DNA of 12,868 bases from Bacteroidales bacterium (lineage in GTDB: Bacteria > Bacteroidota > Bacteroidia > Bacteroidales > UBA12077): assembly GCA_030600865.1 (NCBI GenBank), contig JAUVUS010000020.1, positions 1 to 12,868 on the forward strand, given 5' to 3'. Shown here one piece after another: positions 1-6,491 of this stretch (position 1 is its first letter; each line of letters starts with the position of its first letter). A program made the position numbers and the translations under genes. Under the pieces are notes generated by a model that saw only the letters and a program-made list of their open reading frames with translations, searched no databases and was not told the origin of the DNA.

Positions 1-299
1 ATTCCTTCTTTTTGCATTCCGGGAAGATTGTCTTTAAAAGCATCAGGTCTCCAAACAGGGCAGTTATTGTCCTCAAGATATTTAATATTTGTATCTCCTC
101 TTAAGAACCATATTGTTTCATGAAACACAGATCTTGTAGCCATTTTTTTAGAAGTTAATAAAGGATACCCTTTTCTAAGATCATATTCATTTTGATACCC
201 AAATAAGGAAATAATTCCAGAACCTTTACTTCCTCCTTTAAAATTTGAACGATCAGAAGTTAAAATTGCTTTTGAATGATCTAAATACTGTTGTGCCAT
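1..299 (-). CDS. thyA: Thymidylate synthase, N-terminal part (gene runs off the left edge)
   Basis: Thymidylate synthase methylates dUMP to dTMP using methylene-tetrahydrofolate, the de novo thymidylate route in the cytoplasm. Only the first 99 codons are in the window. The ATG is at 299-297. Recognisable ThyA features are a DR pair at residues 16-17 (the phosphate-binding arginine of the family), the SLFGYQ strand at 31-36, the GYPLLTSKK segment at 44-52 (E. coli GFPLVTTKR), and HETIWFLRGDTNIKYL at 60-75 (E. coli HELLWFLQGDTNIAYL). The catalytic cysteine lies beyond the edge. Between the DR pair and the GSG that matches the usual GTG there are about seven extra residues (NFKGGSK), so the phosphate-loop region differs from the canonical DRTGTGT. 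A candidate promoter element lies at 331-338. The next gene upstream is the DnaQ-like exonuclease on the same strand. The family assignment is firm; completeness cannot be judged. Confidence 0.93.
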   Translation of the reverse strand, partial: MAQQYLDHSKAILTSDRSNFKGGSKGSGIISLFGYQNEYDLRKGYPLLTSKKMATRSVFHETIWFLRGDTNIKYLEDNNCPVWRPDAFKDNLPGMQKEG

Positions 300-330
300 T
301 TTTATTTTTGTTTTTAGATGATATTTTCTT

Positions 331-338
331 CAAAAATA
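331..338 (-). promoter_or_regulatory. Candidate Bacteroidota -7 promoter element for thyA
   Basis: On the minus strand this reads TATTTTTG, a full match to the Bacteroidota -7 consensus TAnnTTTG, placed so that the leader to the thyA ATG would be roughly 25 bases. No good TTTG -33 element lies at the expected 19-21 base distance, and the region is T/A-rich, so a chance match is possible. Confidence 0.35.
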
Positions 339-466
339 GTTTTTATTTTTTTTAATTAACGATCTCCAAAGTTTAAAGTATGGTAAAATTATCAACAAAA
401 ATCATTGATCCTTGTTAATAAATCAACCCCTTTTTTGCTACACGATAAAATAGGGTGGTTAGCTAC

Positions 467-1033
467 CTAGAATCTCTTATTTGTAAGATAAAGTAACTTC
501 GTAAATAGCTTTGCTGTAGCGGTTGCATCACCTATTGCTGTATGTCTTCCTTCAACTTTAATTCCAAAATAGTCAAAGGCCTCATCAGATGAAATTGCCT
601 TTTGCTTTATATGGCCTGCCAGGTAGAGATAATATAGGATTGAAGAAGTGTCAATAATCCTATGCGAAAAAAAATTACTGAAATCTTCGTTATTCTTTGA
701 AAAGAGGAGTCTTAAAAAACTAACATCAAACTGAACATTATGACCAGCTAATGTAATTTTTCCTTGCCGAGAAAAATGCTTGCTGATAAATTGTAATATT
801 TTTTCAATAGCTAGAGATGGGGAGATTGCTGTTCGCTTATGCTTTTCTATATCAATTCTGTTTATAGATAAAGCCTCCTCAGAAACAGAAAGTATTCCAT
901 CATTGATTAGCAATTCTTGTGAATCAATAATCTTCATATCCTCCCAAACAACCATTGCTAATGATAATAGCGAATGCCTATTTGGATCTAATCCTCCTGT
1001 CTCTGTATCAATAAATAACAATCTATCTCGCAT
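467..1033 (-). CDS. DnaQ-like DEDDh 3'-5' exonuclease
   Basis: A 188-residue single-domain exonuclease of the RNase T/DnaQ superfamily. All catalytic motifs are visible: ExoI has D9 and E11 in FIDTETGG, ExoII is AGHNVQFD with D103, and ExoIII has H164 and D169 in GRHTAIGDA, which fits the DEDDh subtype. Members remove 3' nucleotides with two metal ions, as the proofreading epsilon subunit of DNA polymerase III or as stand-alone repair or RNA-trimming nucleases. There is no extra domain (no UvrC-like or BRCT module), and the length is shorter than E. coli epsilon with its polymerase-binding tail, so I call it DnaQ-like rather than dnaQ. The ATG at 1033 puts ExoI close to the N-terminus as usual; the next gene upstream is the operon end at 1290, on the same strand but 256 bases away. 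A promoter candidate lies just upstream at 1062-1091. Confidence 0.93.
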   Translation of the reverse strand: MRDRLLFIDTETGGLDPNRHSLLSLAMVVWEDMKIIDSQELLINDGILSVSEEALSINRIDIEKHKRTAISPSLAIEKILQFISKHFSRQGKITLAGHNVQFDVSFLRLLFSKNNEDFSNFFSHRIIDTSSILYYLYLAGHIKQKAISSDEAFDYFGIKVEGRHTAIGDATATAKLFTKLLYLTNKRF

Positions 1034-1061
1034 CTCAGTAGTTTTTCTTCAAATAATTGAA

Positions 1062-1091
1062 CAAAGATATTAAAGTTTAATTTCTATCTAA
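1062..1091 (-). promoter_or_regulatory. Candidate promoter for the DnaQ-like exonuclease gene
   Basis: On the minus strand TATCTTTG at 1069-1062 matches the -7 consensus TAnnTTTG exactly. TTAG at 1091-1088 is one mismatch from the -33 consensus TTTG, and the spacer is 18 bases, near the usual 19. The start point would fall about 20 bases before the ATG at 1033. This is the best-formed promoter in the window, but it is prediction only. Confidence 0.5.
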
Positions 1092-1289
1092 CGTCTCGAA
1101 TAAAACACAGTTTTAATGAGTTTTATTTATTGACACTAAAACTAAATAAAATTTAGTACTAATTTGTGCTTTATTTGTTTCTTATATGTACCTAGTTTGT
1201 GTAAGTGTCACAATATCAAAGTAAAATACTTTCTGTATCGGGGAAGTAACTCTTTTAAATAAAATATTAAATTGTAAGATTATTTTTAT

Positions 1290-2963
1290 TTACTTAACCT
1301 CAAATTTGGTAGTAGATGTTTTTGTTTCCCCTTTTTTGGTTATCCCAATTATTTTTATAATATATTTCCCCTGAATATCAGAAGTTGTAAAAGAAATACT
1401 AGTAGAGCTATTAATATCAAATTCTAAGTTAGGATTCCAAAATAATGTATTTCTTGAATCAGGAATATTGCTTAAAGAAGGTATGTTATAACTATCATCT
1501 ATACTAGTTTTTTCTTCTAAAAATAAGTAATTTAAAAAAATCCCGGATTCAGGTAACTTTATACCTGCTAAATCATTTTCAATTGATACTATATTAATTA
1601 TTCCTCCATAAGTTACATTTCCTTTAATATATGGGGCCGTAACTACCTCAATTCTTGATATATTCTCTGGGGAAATTTCTAAAATATTTTCAATATTATT
1701 AACTGGTACCAAATCAACCATTACCAGAGGTTCATAAATTGCAAGTTCCGGATGATTACCTATAATTTTAAATTGTTTTCTTCCTTTAGATTTTTTAAGT
1801 CTAACTAGAAATGGTATTTCAGTAAAATAATCTTCAAGTGTTGGTAAGGAGATGTAATCATCTAAATATAAGATACTGGTTGGTTTACCATAAAAGGGCA
1901 AACTATCAGAGTACAGAGAATAGTTTTCATATTGTTTAACACTTGTGTCAGATGAAAAATGATTATGCACTTTACAGTTAATTGCAAGTTTATATGCAAT
2001 TCTTTGTTCTTTTTTTGTTAATGAAAATTTTGGGTTTGGTAATTCAATATTATTTGTACAAAAATCATTATCTATTAGCAATTCAGGAGTTATGTCTTTC
2101 AAGTATTCCATACTTATAAAGATGTCTTTATTCCCATAGAAATCAGGCAATGCAAAATAGAAATAGCCTTTTGAATTAGTAATTACTGAATAAAAAATAT
2201 TTTTATTATTTTCTAAAATAGATAAGTTTATTGTTTTTTGCGATAATGGATAATTTGTTGTTTTGTTCTTTAATAATCCTGTTAATGTAATACCTCTTGT
2301 TTCCGGCATATAAATATTTGAGTAATTTGTTGTCTCCTGTGATGATATTCTTTTATAATTTGTTGTAAATTCAGGTGTTACTGTTACAATAATATTTAGT
2401 AATGAATCAACAAGCTTGTTACTGACTTTAATAGTAACATTTTCTCGTATTGAAAAAATATTTTTTGATATTTCTATATTAAAATTATTATGACCCTCCT
2501 TTAAACTTACCAACTTTAAGTTACTGGTTTCATTAGAATGATTAACACCATTTAAAATGTCTTTATTGTATGGATTTATAATTTTTATATACTGGTAATC
2601 ATAAGATGATGGGCCATTATTACGCATAAATTTAGTATAGACTCTTATATAATAATTTCCTGAGTTTAGATTATTTGGGATTGAAATGGTTCCAGAACAT
2701 TTGGAATTCTCAATTCTATACTTTTTCCCAATTACCTGCTTCCCATTTGGTGTTATTAATTCTATGTATAAAATTTTACTTAAAAGTTTTTCATTAAAAC
2801 TTCCATTATTGAGTAGTAATGATGAAAATTTTATAGATTCACCAGTGATATAAATTGATCGATCTATATTTAATATTGTCTGCTCCGAATAATTATTTAT
2901 TTGTTGACTAAAAATGATATTAGCAACAAATAAAAGCTGAATGGTGATTAGTAATTTTTTCAT
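1290..2963 (-). CDS. Secreted MG2/TonB-plug-like protein without a beta-barrel
   Basis: A 557-residue exported protein and the last gene of the six-gene operon, 13 bases after the third DUF4249 gene. Residues 1-19 form a signal peptide ending near FSQ. Residues 28-130 resemble a macroglobulin MG2 domain (dry beta-sandwich, YITGESIKFSSLLLNN, then NSGNYYIRVYTKFMRN). Residues 224-286 look like a carboxypeptidase-regulatory-like Ig fold (LTGLLKN...TNSKGYFYFALPD). Residues 357-470 are plug-like: FYGKPTSILYLDDYISLPT, a KQFKIIGN stretch, and ISRIEVVTAPYIKGNVTYGGIINI, which matches the end of TonB-receptor plugs. Residues 503-557 are a small beta domain with the RNTLFWNP motif typical of the end of such Bacteroidota proteins. 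No barrel follows, so it cannot be a transporter by itself. As far as I recall, family members are often longer (about 800 residues), so this one is compact. Function unknown; a periplasmic or surface accessory to the receptor is inferred from the operon. Confidence 0.82.
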   Translation of the reverse strand: MKKLLITIQLLFVANIIFSQQINNYSEQTILNIDRSIYITGESIKFSSLLLNNGSFNEKLLSKILYIELITPNGKQVIGKKYRIENSKCSGTISIPNNLNSGNYYIRVYTKFMRNNGPSSYDYQYIKIINPYNKDILNGVNHSNETSNLKLVSLKEGHNNFNIEISKNIFSIRENVTIKVSNKLVDSLLNIIVTVTPEFTTNYKRISSQETTNYSNIYMPETRGITLTGLLKNKTTNYPLSQKTINLSILENNKNIFYSVITNSKGYFYFALPDFYGNKDIFISMEYLKDITPELLIDNDFCTNNIELPNPKFSLTKKEQRIAYKLAINCKVHNHFSSDTSVKQYENYSLYSDSLPFYGKPTSILYLDDYISLPTLEDYFTEIPFLVRLKKSKGRKQFKIIGNHPELAIYEPLVMVDLVPVNNIENILEISPENISRIEVVTAPYIKGNVTYGGIINIVSIENDLAGIKLPESGIFLNYLFLEEKTSIDDSYNIPSLSNIPDSRNTLFWNPNLEFDINSSTSISFTTSDIQGKYIIKIIGITKKGETKTSTTKFEVK

Positions 2964-2976
2964 TTTTAGTTTATTA

Positions 2977-4128
2977 TTAATTTGGCCAAAATTCGGGTTT
3001 GATATTTGTTCCTCCGCGAACAGTACAGTCTACACATGCGTCTTCGAGCCTGGCATAAGGATAACCATCAATAATGCGTATATAAGCTGGTCGAGCTGAA
3101 CGTGGTATGCGCCTTAATCCTCCCATTAATGGGAATGTAACACACATATCTGGATATGTCAATGTTAAATCTTCAACATTTTTAATAAATATTCTTTTTG
3201 TACTAACTGATGATGCAAAGAAATATCCAAGAACTTCCTGATTAGGGTTTGTTATGTTAATTAAATTTCCTTTAACTAGTGCAGGTTGCTGTTTGTATAA
3301 ACCGGCATTGTCATAATTATTATTTTTAATTTCATCATGAAATAAATATGCATGTTCGCTTAATGCATATTGTTCAACAAGTAGGCTGTAACACCAAGCA
3401 AGTCTTTCTGTATTGTTTTTAACAAAATTCAGTGGATACATAAGGTATTTGCTTTCTGAAAGATTTACAAGCGAAAGTGTATAAATACTTTTTATAAATT
3501 CAGTTTTCCAACAGGTCATCTTTGTTGAATCTTCAGGAATTATAAAATGCAATTGACTATCGTAATAGGCCTGTCTCGGAAAAGGAGCATGATATTCCCA
3601 TGTTTCTTTCACCGTATATTTATAATAACGCGAATCTTGTTCTGAACCTTTTAAGTTTAAATAAAACTGAATACCTTGATTGTAGATTTCAAAATCACTT
3701 GGTGGTTTGTCTTCTCTTAAATAATATACAGAATCTATATTAGCACCATTAGGCATTATATCATAATCTGAGCTTATTTCAGTTCCTTCTGGTGTTATAA
3801 TATCAATTTTATAGGAAGTCCCAATATTCAAATAAGATTTATTAATCCACGTTTTATATTCCCCGGGGTTGTATTCTGTAAATTGGAATAAATTTCCCAG
3901 ATCATCACTAACCTGAACATTACACCCACTTATAGGGATATATTGAGGGCCTATAGTATTTGTTGCATACGATATCTTCACTGTCTGGTAGCCTTCTTGA
4001 TCTGTAATGCTTCCATAAACGACATATTTATTTGTGTCTATTACTTCAATAATTGGCTTATATTCTTCAATACAAGAAGCAATTGAAATAATTGAGGCTA
4101 TAAATAATATCTTTTTAAGCTTGATCAT
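2977..4128 (-). CDS. DUF4249 outer-membrane lipoprotein, copy 3 of 3
   Basis: A 383-residue lipoprotein of the DUF4249 family, whose members sit beside TonB-dependent receptors in Bacteroidota; the molecular role is unknown. The signal peptide ends in a lipobox, IASC, with the lipidated Cys at position 19, followed by IEEY. Family features include VVYGSITDQEGYQTV near 36-50, a short beta-sandwich with VSDDLGNLFQFTEYNPGEY (72-90), the ALSEHAYLFHDEIKNN segment, NPNQEVLGYFFASS (294-307), SARPAY, and the C-terminal CVDCT..GG....EFWP. Cysteines 206, 329, 365 and 368 are kept in all three copies and may form disulfides. The gene starts 3 bases after copy 2 ends. Residues 70-127 are identical to copy 2, while the C-terminal half is diverged. 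The start ATG is fixed by the signal peptide; the leader is A-rich with no clear Shine-Dalgarno sequence. Confidence 0.9.
   Translation of the reverse strand: MIKLKKILFIASIISIASCIEEYKPIIEVIDTNKYVVYGSITDQEGYQTVKISYATNTIGPQYIPISGCNVQVSDDLGNLFQFTEYNPGEYKTWINKSYLNIGTSYKIDIITPEGTEISSDYDIMPNGANIDSVYYLREDKPPSDFEIYNQGIQFYLNLKGSEQDSRYYKYTVKETWEYHAPFPRQAYYDSQLHFIIPEDSTKMTCWKTEFIKSIYTLSLVNLSESKYLMYPLNFVKNNTERLAWCYSLLVEQYALSEHAYLFHDEIKNNNYDNAGLYKQQPALVKGNLINITNPNQEVLGYFFASSVSTKRIFIKNVEDLTLTYPDMCVTFPLMGGLRRIPRSARPAYIRIIDGYPYARLEDACVDCTVRGGTNIKPEFWPN
3748..3923. repeat. Near-identical tract in DUF4249 copy 3 (partner at 4915-5090)
   Basis: These 176 bases match 4915-5090 with 4 mismatches, all synonymous, by direct letter-by-letter comparison. 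The offset is 1167 bases, the same as between the start codons, with no gaps from the ATG to residue 127. The encoded residues 70-127 are identical in both proteins, while the flanks are much less alike. Confidence 0.9.
4036..4128. repeat. Near-identical signal-peptide tract in DUF4249 copy 3 (partner at 5203-5295)
   Basis: 93 bases covering codons 1-31, including the signal peptide and lipobox, match 5203-5295 with two substitutions (codon 6, Lys/Arg, and the neighbouring base). Together with the 176-base tract, this brackets a less similar stretch of about 110 bases. Confidence 0.88.
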
Positions 4129-4131
4129 CTT

Positions 4132-5295
4132 TTATTTATTATTATTTATTGGCCAAAAATCAGGTTTAATGATAGAGCCTCCACTAATAGTACAATCCAC
4201 ACATTCATCATTTAACCATGCAATTGGGCTCCCTTCAAACAGCAAGACATAGGCCGGACGTGCCGAGTGAGGTATGGACCAGAGTCCCCTAATAAGACTT
4301 CTTCCATCACACATATCAGAATAAGTAATGGATAAACCTTCAACATTCTCTACAAATATTCTTTTTAATTTAATTGATGAAGCAAAGAAATATCCAAGAA
4401 CTTCCTGATTGGGATTTGTTAAGTTAGTTAGATTTCCTTTAATAAGTGATGGTTGCTGTTCATACAGTCCGGAATTATCGGAATTATTATTTTTGATTTC
4501 ATCGTGAAATAAAAACGCAGGTTCGCTTAAGGCGTGTTGCTCAACAAGCAGGCTGTAACCGTGTGCAAGTTTCTCTTTGTTGTTTTGAACAAAATGAAGA
4601 GGATACCTTATGTATTTATTTTCAGATAAATTTATTGTCGAAAGAGTATAAATATTTTTTATAAATTCAGTTTTCCAGCATATAGTGCAAGAAAAATCTT
4701 CCGGTATTATAAGATGTAACTGTCCATCATACCATGCTTGTTTGGGGTATTTTGTATGGTACTCCCACGTTTCTTTAATAGTATATTTATAATAACGGGA
4801 ATCTTGGTTAGCACCATCTACATCAAGATAAAATTGTATACCTTGATCATATTCTCCAGGAGTACTTGTTGTTTTGTCCTCAACCATAAAATATACAGAA
4901 TCTATGTCGGCACAATTAGGCATTATATCATAATCTGAGCTTATTTCAGTCCCTTCTGGTGTTATAATATCAATTTTATAGGAAGTCCCAATATTCAAAT
5001 AAGATTTATTAATCCACGTTTTATATTCACCGGGGTTGTATTCTGTAAATTGGAATAAATTCCCCAGATCGTCACTAACCTGAACATTACATTCACTAAC
5101 AGGAATATATTTAGGAAGTATAGTGTTTGTTGTATACGATATATTTACTGTTTGGTAGCCTTCATGATCTGTAATACATCCATAAATGACATATTTATTT
5201 GCGTCTATTACTTCAATAATTGGCTTATATTCTTCAATACAAGAAGCAATTGAAATAATTGAGGCTATAAATAATATTCTTTTAAGCTTGATCAT
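4132..5295 (-). CDS. DUF4249 outer-membrane lipoprotein, copy 2 of 3
   Basis: A 387-residue DUF4249 lipoprotein, the closest relative of copy 3 immediately downstream. The signal peptide is the same apart from Lys6 to Arg, with lipobox IASC and Cys19, then IEEYKPIIEVID. The family blocks are all present: NPGEYKTWINKSYLNIGTSY (88-107), KETWEYH, CWKTEFI, YSLLVEQHALSEPAFLFHDEI, NPNQEVLGYFFASS, SARPAY and CVDCT..GG....DFWP. It starts 2 bases after copy 1 stops (the TAA at 5298), so it is probably translated by coupling. Differences from copy 3 concentrate in residues 30-66 and from about 128 to the end, including the segment after DMC (DGRSLIRGLWSIPH here), which could alter ligand or partner contacts (inference). 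It has a short extra tail, INNNK, after the FWP motif. Function otherwise unknown; likely a partner of the upstream receptor. Confidence 0.9.
   Translation of the reverse strand: MIKLKRILFIASIISIASCIEEYKPIIEVIDANKYVIYGCITDHEGYQTVNISYTTNTILPKYIPVSECNVQVSDDLGNLFQFTEYNPGEYKTWINKSYLNIGTSYKIDIITPEGTEISSDYDIMPNCADIDSVYFMVEDKTTSTPGEYDQGIQFYLDVDGANQDSRYYKYTIKETWEYHTKYPKQAWYDGQLHLIIPEDFSCTICWKTEFIKNIYTLSTINLSENKYIRYPLHFVQNNKEKLAHGYSLLVEQHALSEPAFLFHDEIKNNNSDNSGLYEQQPSLIKGNLTNLTNPNQEVLGYFFASSIKLKRIFVENVEGLSITYSDMCDGRSLIRGLWSIPHSARPAYVLLFEGSPIAWLNDECVDCTISGGSIIKPDFWPINNNK
4915..5090. repeat. Near-identical tract in DUF4249 copy 2 (partner at 3748-3923)
   Basis: Partner of 3748-3923; see that entry. The mismatches lie in agtccc, ttcacc, attcccc and gtcgtc where copy 3 has agttcc, ttcccc, atttccc and atcatc. 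Confidence 0.9.
5203..5295. repeat. Near-identical signal-peptide tract in DUF4249 copy 2 (partner at 4036-4128)
   Basis: Partner of 4036-4128, at the same 1167-base offset. It differs at two bases in the codon 6 area. Confidence 0.88.
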
Positions 5296-5297
5296 TT

Positions 5298-6491
5298 TTA
5301 ATATTCTATTTTACTATCTATTGGCCAAAAATCTGGTTTAATTGTCGTTCCTCCAAGAGTTGTGCAATCAGTACAATGAGCACCTAACCAATAAACAGGA
5401 AATCCGTTTATACAAATAAGATACGCCGGCCTCGCATAGACTGGAACAGCATATAATGCTGGCTTAGCTAATGCGTGCTCATCACACATATCTGTATAAG
5501 TCAATTCTAGGTTTTCAATGGTTTCTATAAAAGTTCTTTTAGTATTAATTGATGATGCAAAAAAATATCCAAGAACTTCTTGGTTTGGATTTGTTAAGTT
5601 ATATAAATTTCCTTTAATTAATTCAGGTTGTTTTCCGTATAAGCCACCATCGTTAATAATATTATTTTTTATTTTGGTCCAATAATAATAAGCTGGTTCA
5701 GAAAGTGCATTTTGTTTTATTAGTATACTATAACCATATGCTAGTTTTTCTGTAGTGCTTTTAACATAATGTAATGGGAACTTGGAATATGTATTTTCGG
5801 ATAAATTATTAGTAGATAAAACAAATACATCAGGTACCATTTTTGTATGCCAACAGGTATATGTTGAATAATCAGGTGGATCAATTTCGGTAAAAATCTC
5901 GTCGAAATAGTGTCCTTCCAAAAGCCACATTTTAGGATAGCGTGCATGATATTCCCATGTTTCTTCAATTGTATACTTGTAATATTGAGAATGATGATTT
6001 GAACCACTAAAATTCGTGTAAAACTGAATGCCTTGTATTGGTTTATCAGGATTGGTCGTAGATATATCTTCTCTTATATAATAAACAGAATCTATATCGG
6101 CACAATTTGGCATAATATCATAATCTGAACTAATTTCAATTCCTGAGGGTGTAGTTATGTCAATTTTGTATGATGTTCCTACATTTAAATACTCTTGATC
6201 AATCCATACTCTATATTCACCGGGATTTAATTCTTCTAATTGAAATATATTTCCTAAATCATCACTTATTATAACATCACAGCCACTAATTGGTACATAT
6301 TGTGGATTTTCAGTGTTAGAGGTAGTTGAAATATTTATTGTTTGGTATTCTTCTTGATCTGTAATGCTTCCATAAACGACATACTTGCCCGTATCTTTTA
6401 CTTCTAAAATTGGCTTATATTCTTCAATACATGAAGTCGCCATAAAGAATGCCAAGCACATACATGCAAATATGGACTTATTGCGAAGCAT
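5298..6491 (-). CDS. DUF4249 outer-membrane lipoprotein, copy 1 of 3
   Basis: A 397-residue DUF4249 lipoprotein and the most diverged of the three copies. I start it at the ATG at 6491 rather than the in-frame TTG at 6500, because the ATG gives a normal signal peptide (LRNKSIFACMCLAFFMATSC) with lipobox ATSC and Cys21. The ATG lies inside the end of the receptor gene, a 14-base overlap that implies coupled translation. Family blocks seen are VVYGSITDQEEYQTINIS, ISDDLGNIFQLEELNPGEY, EETWEYHA, TCWHTKMV, NPNQEVLGYFFASS, ARPAY and CTDCTTLGGTTIKPDFWP. It has a longer middle loop than the others, around the EGHYFDEIFTEIDPP stretch. As first in the array and nearest the receptor, it is the best candidate for the ancestral partner of the receptor (inference). 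Function is not established for the family. Confidence 0.9.
   Translation of the reverse strand: MLRNKSIFACMCLAFFMATSCIEEYKPILEVKDTGKYVVYGSITDQEEYQTINISTTSNTENPQYVPISGCDVIISDDLGNIFQLEELNPGEYRVWIDQEYLNVGTSYKIDITTPSGIEISSDYDIMPNCADIDSVYYIREDISTTNPDKPIQGIQFYTNFSGSNHHSQYYKYTIEETWEYHARYPKMWLLEGHYFDEIFTEIDPPDYSTYTCWHTKMVPDVFVLSTNNLSENTYSKFPLHYVKSTTEKLAYGYSILIKQNALSEPAYYYWTKIKNNIINDGGLYGKQPELIKGNLYNLTNPNQEVLGYFFASSINTKRTFIETIENLELTYTDMCDEHALAKPALYAVPVYARPAYLICINGFPVYWLGAHCTDCTTLGGTTIKPDFWPIDSKIEY

Noticed and set aside
400..466. Hairpin after the exonuclease gene (CCCT/AGGG with an AAC/GTT extension)
   Set aside because: It needs a two-base bulge and a loop of about 20 bases, with no T-run after it, so I do not call a terminator.
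780..1073. Open frame of 97 codons on the plus strand across the exonuclease gene
   Set aside because: It is antisense to a clear DEDDh exonuclease, has no recognisable domain and looks like a shadow of that gene.
1290..2963. Reading the plug protein as a truncated or frameshifted TonB receptor
   Set aside because: It has its own signal peptide, an MG2 domain and a family-typical C-terminal RNTLFWNP domain, so it is an intact protein of another architecture.
3121..3134. 14-base perfect palindrome TCCCATTAATGGGA in DUF4249 copy 3
   Set aside because: A palindrome of this length is expected about once by chance in a window of this size, and the aligned position in copy 2 lacks it.
4034..4252. 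Short plus-strand open frame across the junction of DUF4249 copies 2 and 3
   Set aside because: Antisense to two well-supported lipoprotein genes; its hydrophobic part is the mirror of their signal peptides.
5741..6007. Second minus-strand frame inside DUF4249 copy 1, which could suggest a frameshift
   Set aside because: The main frame is uninterrupted and keeps all family motifs through this stretch, so there is no frameshift.
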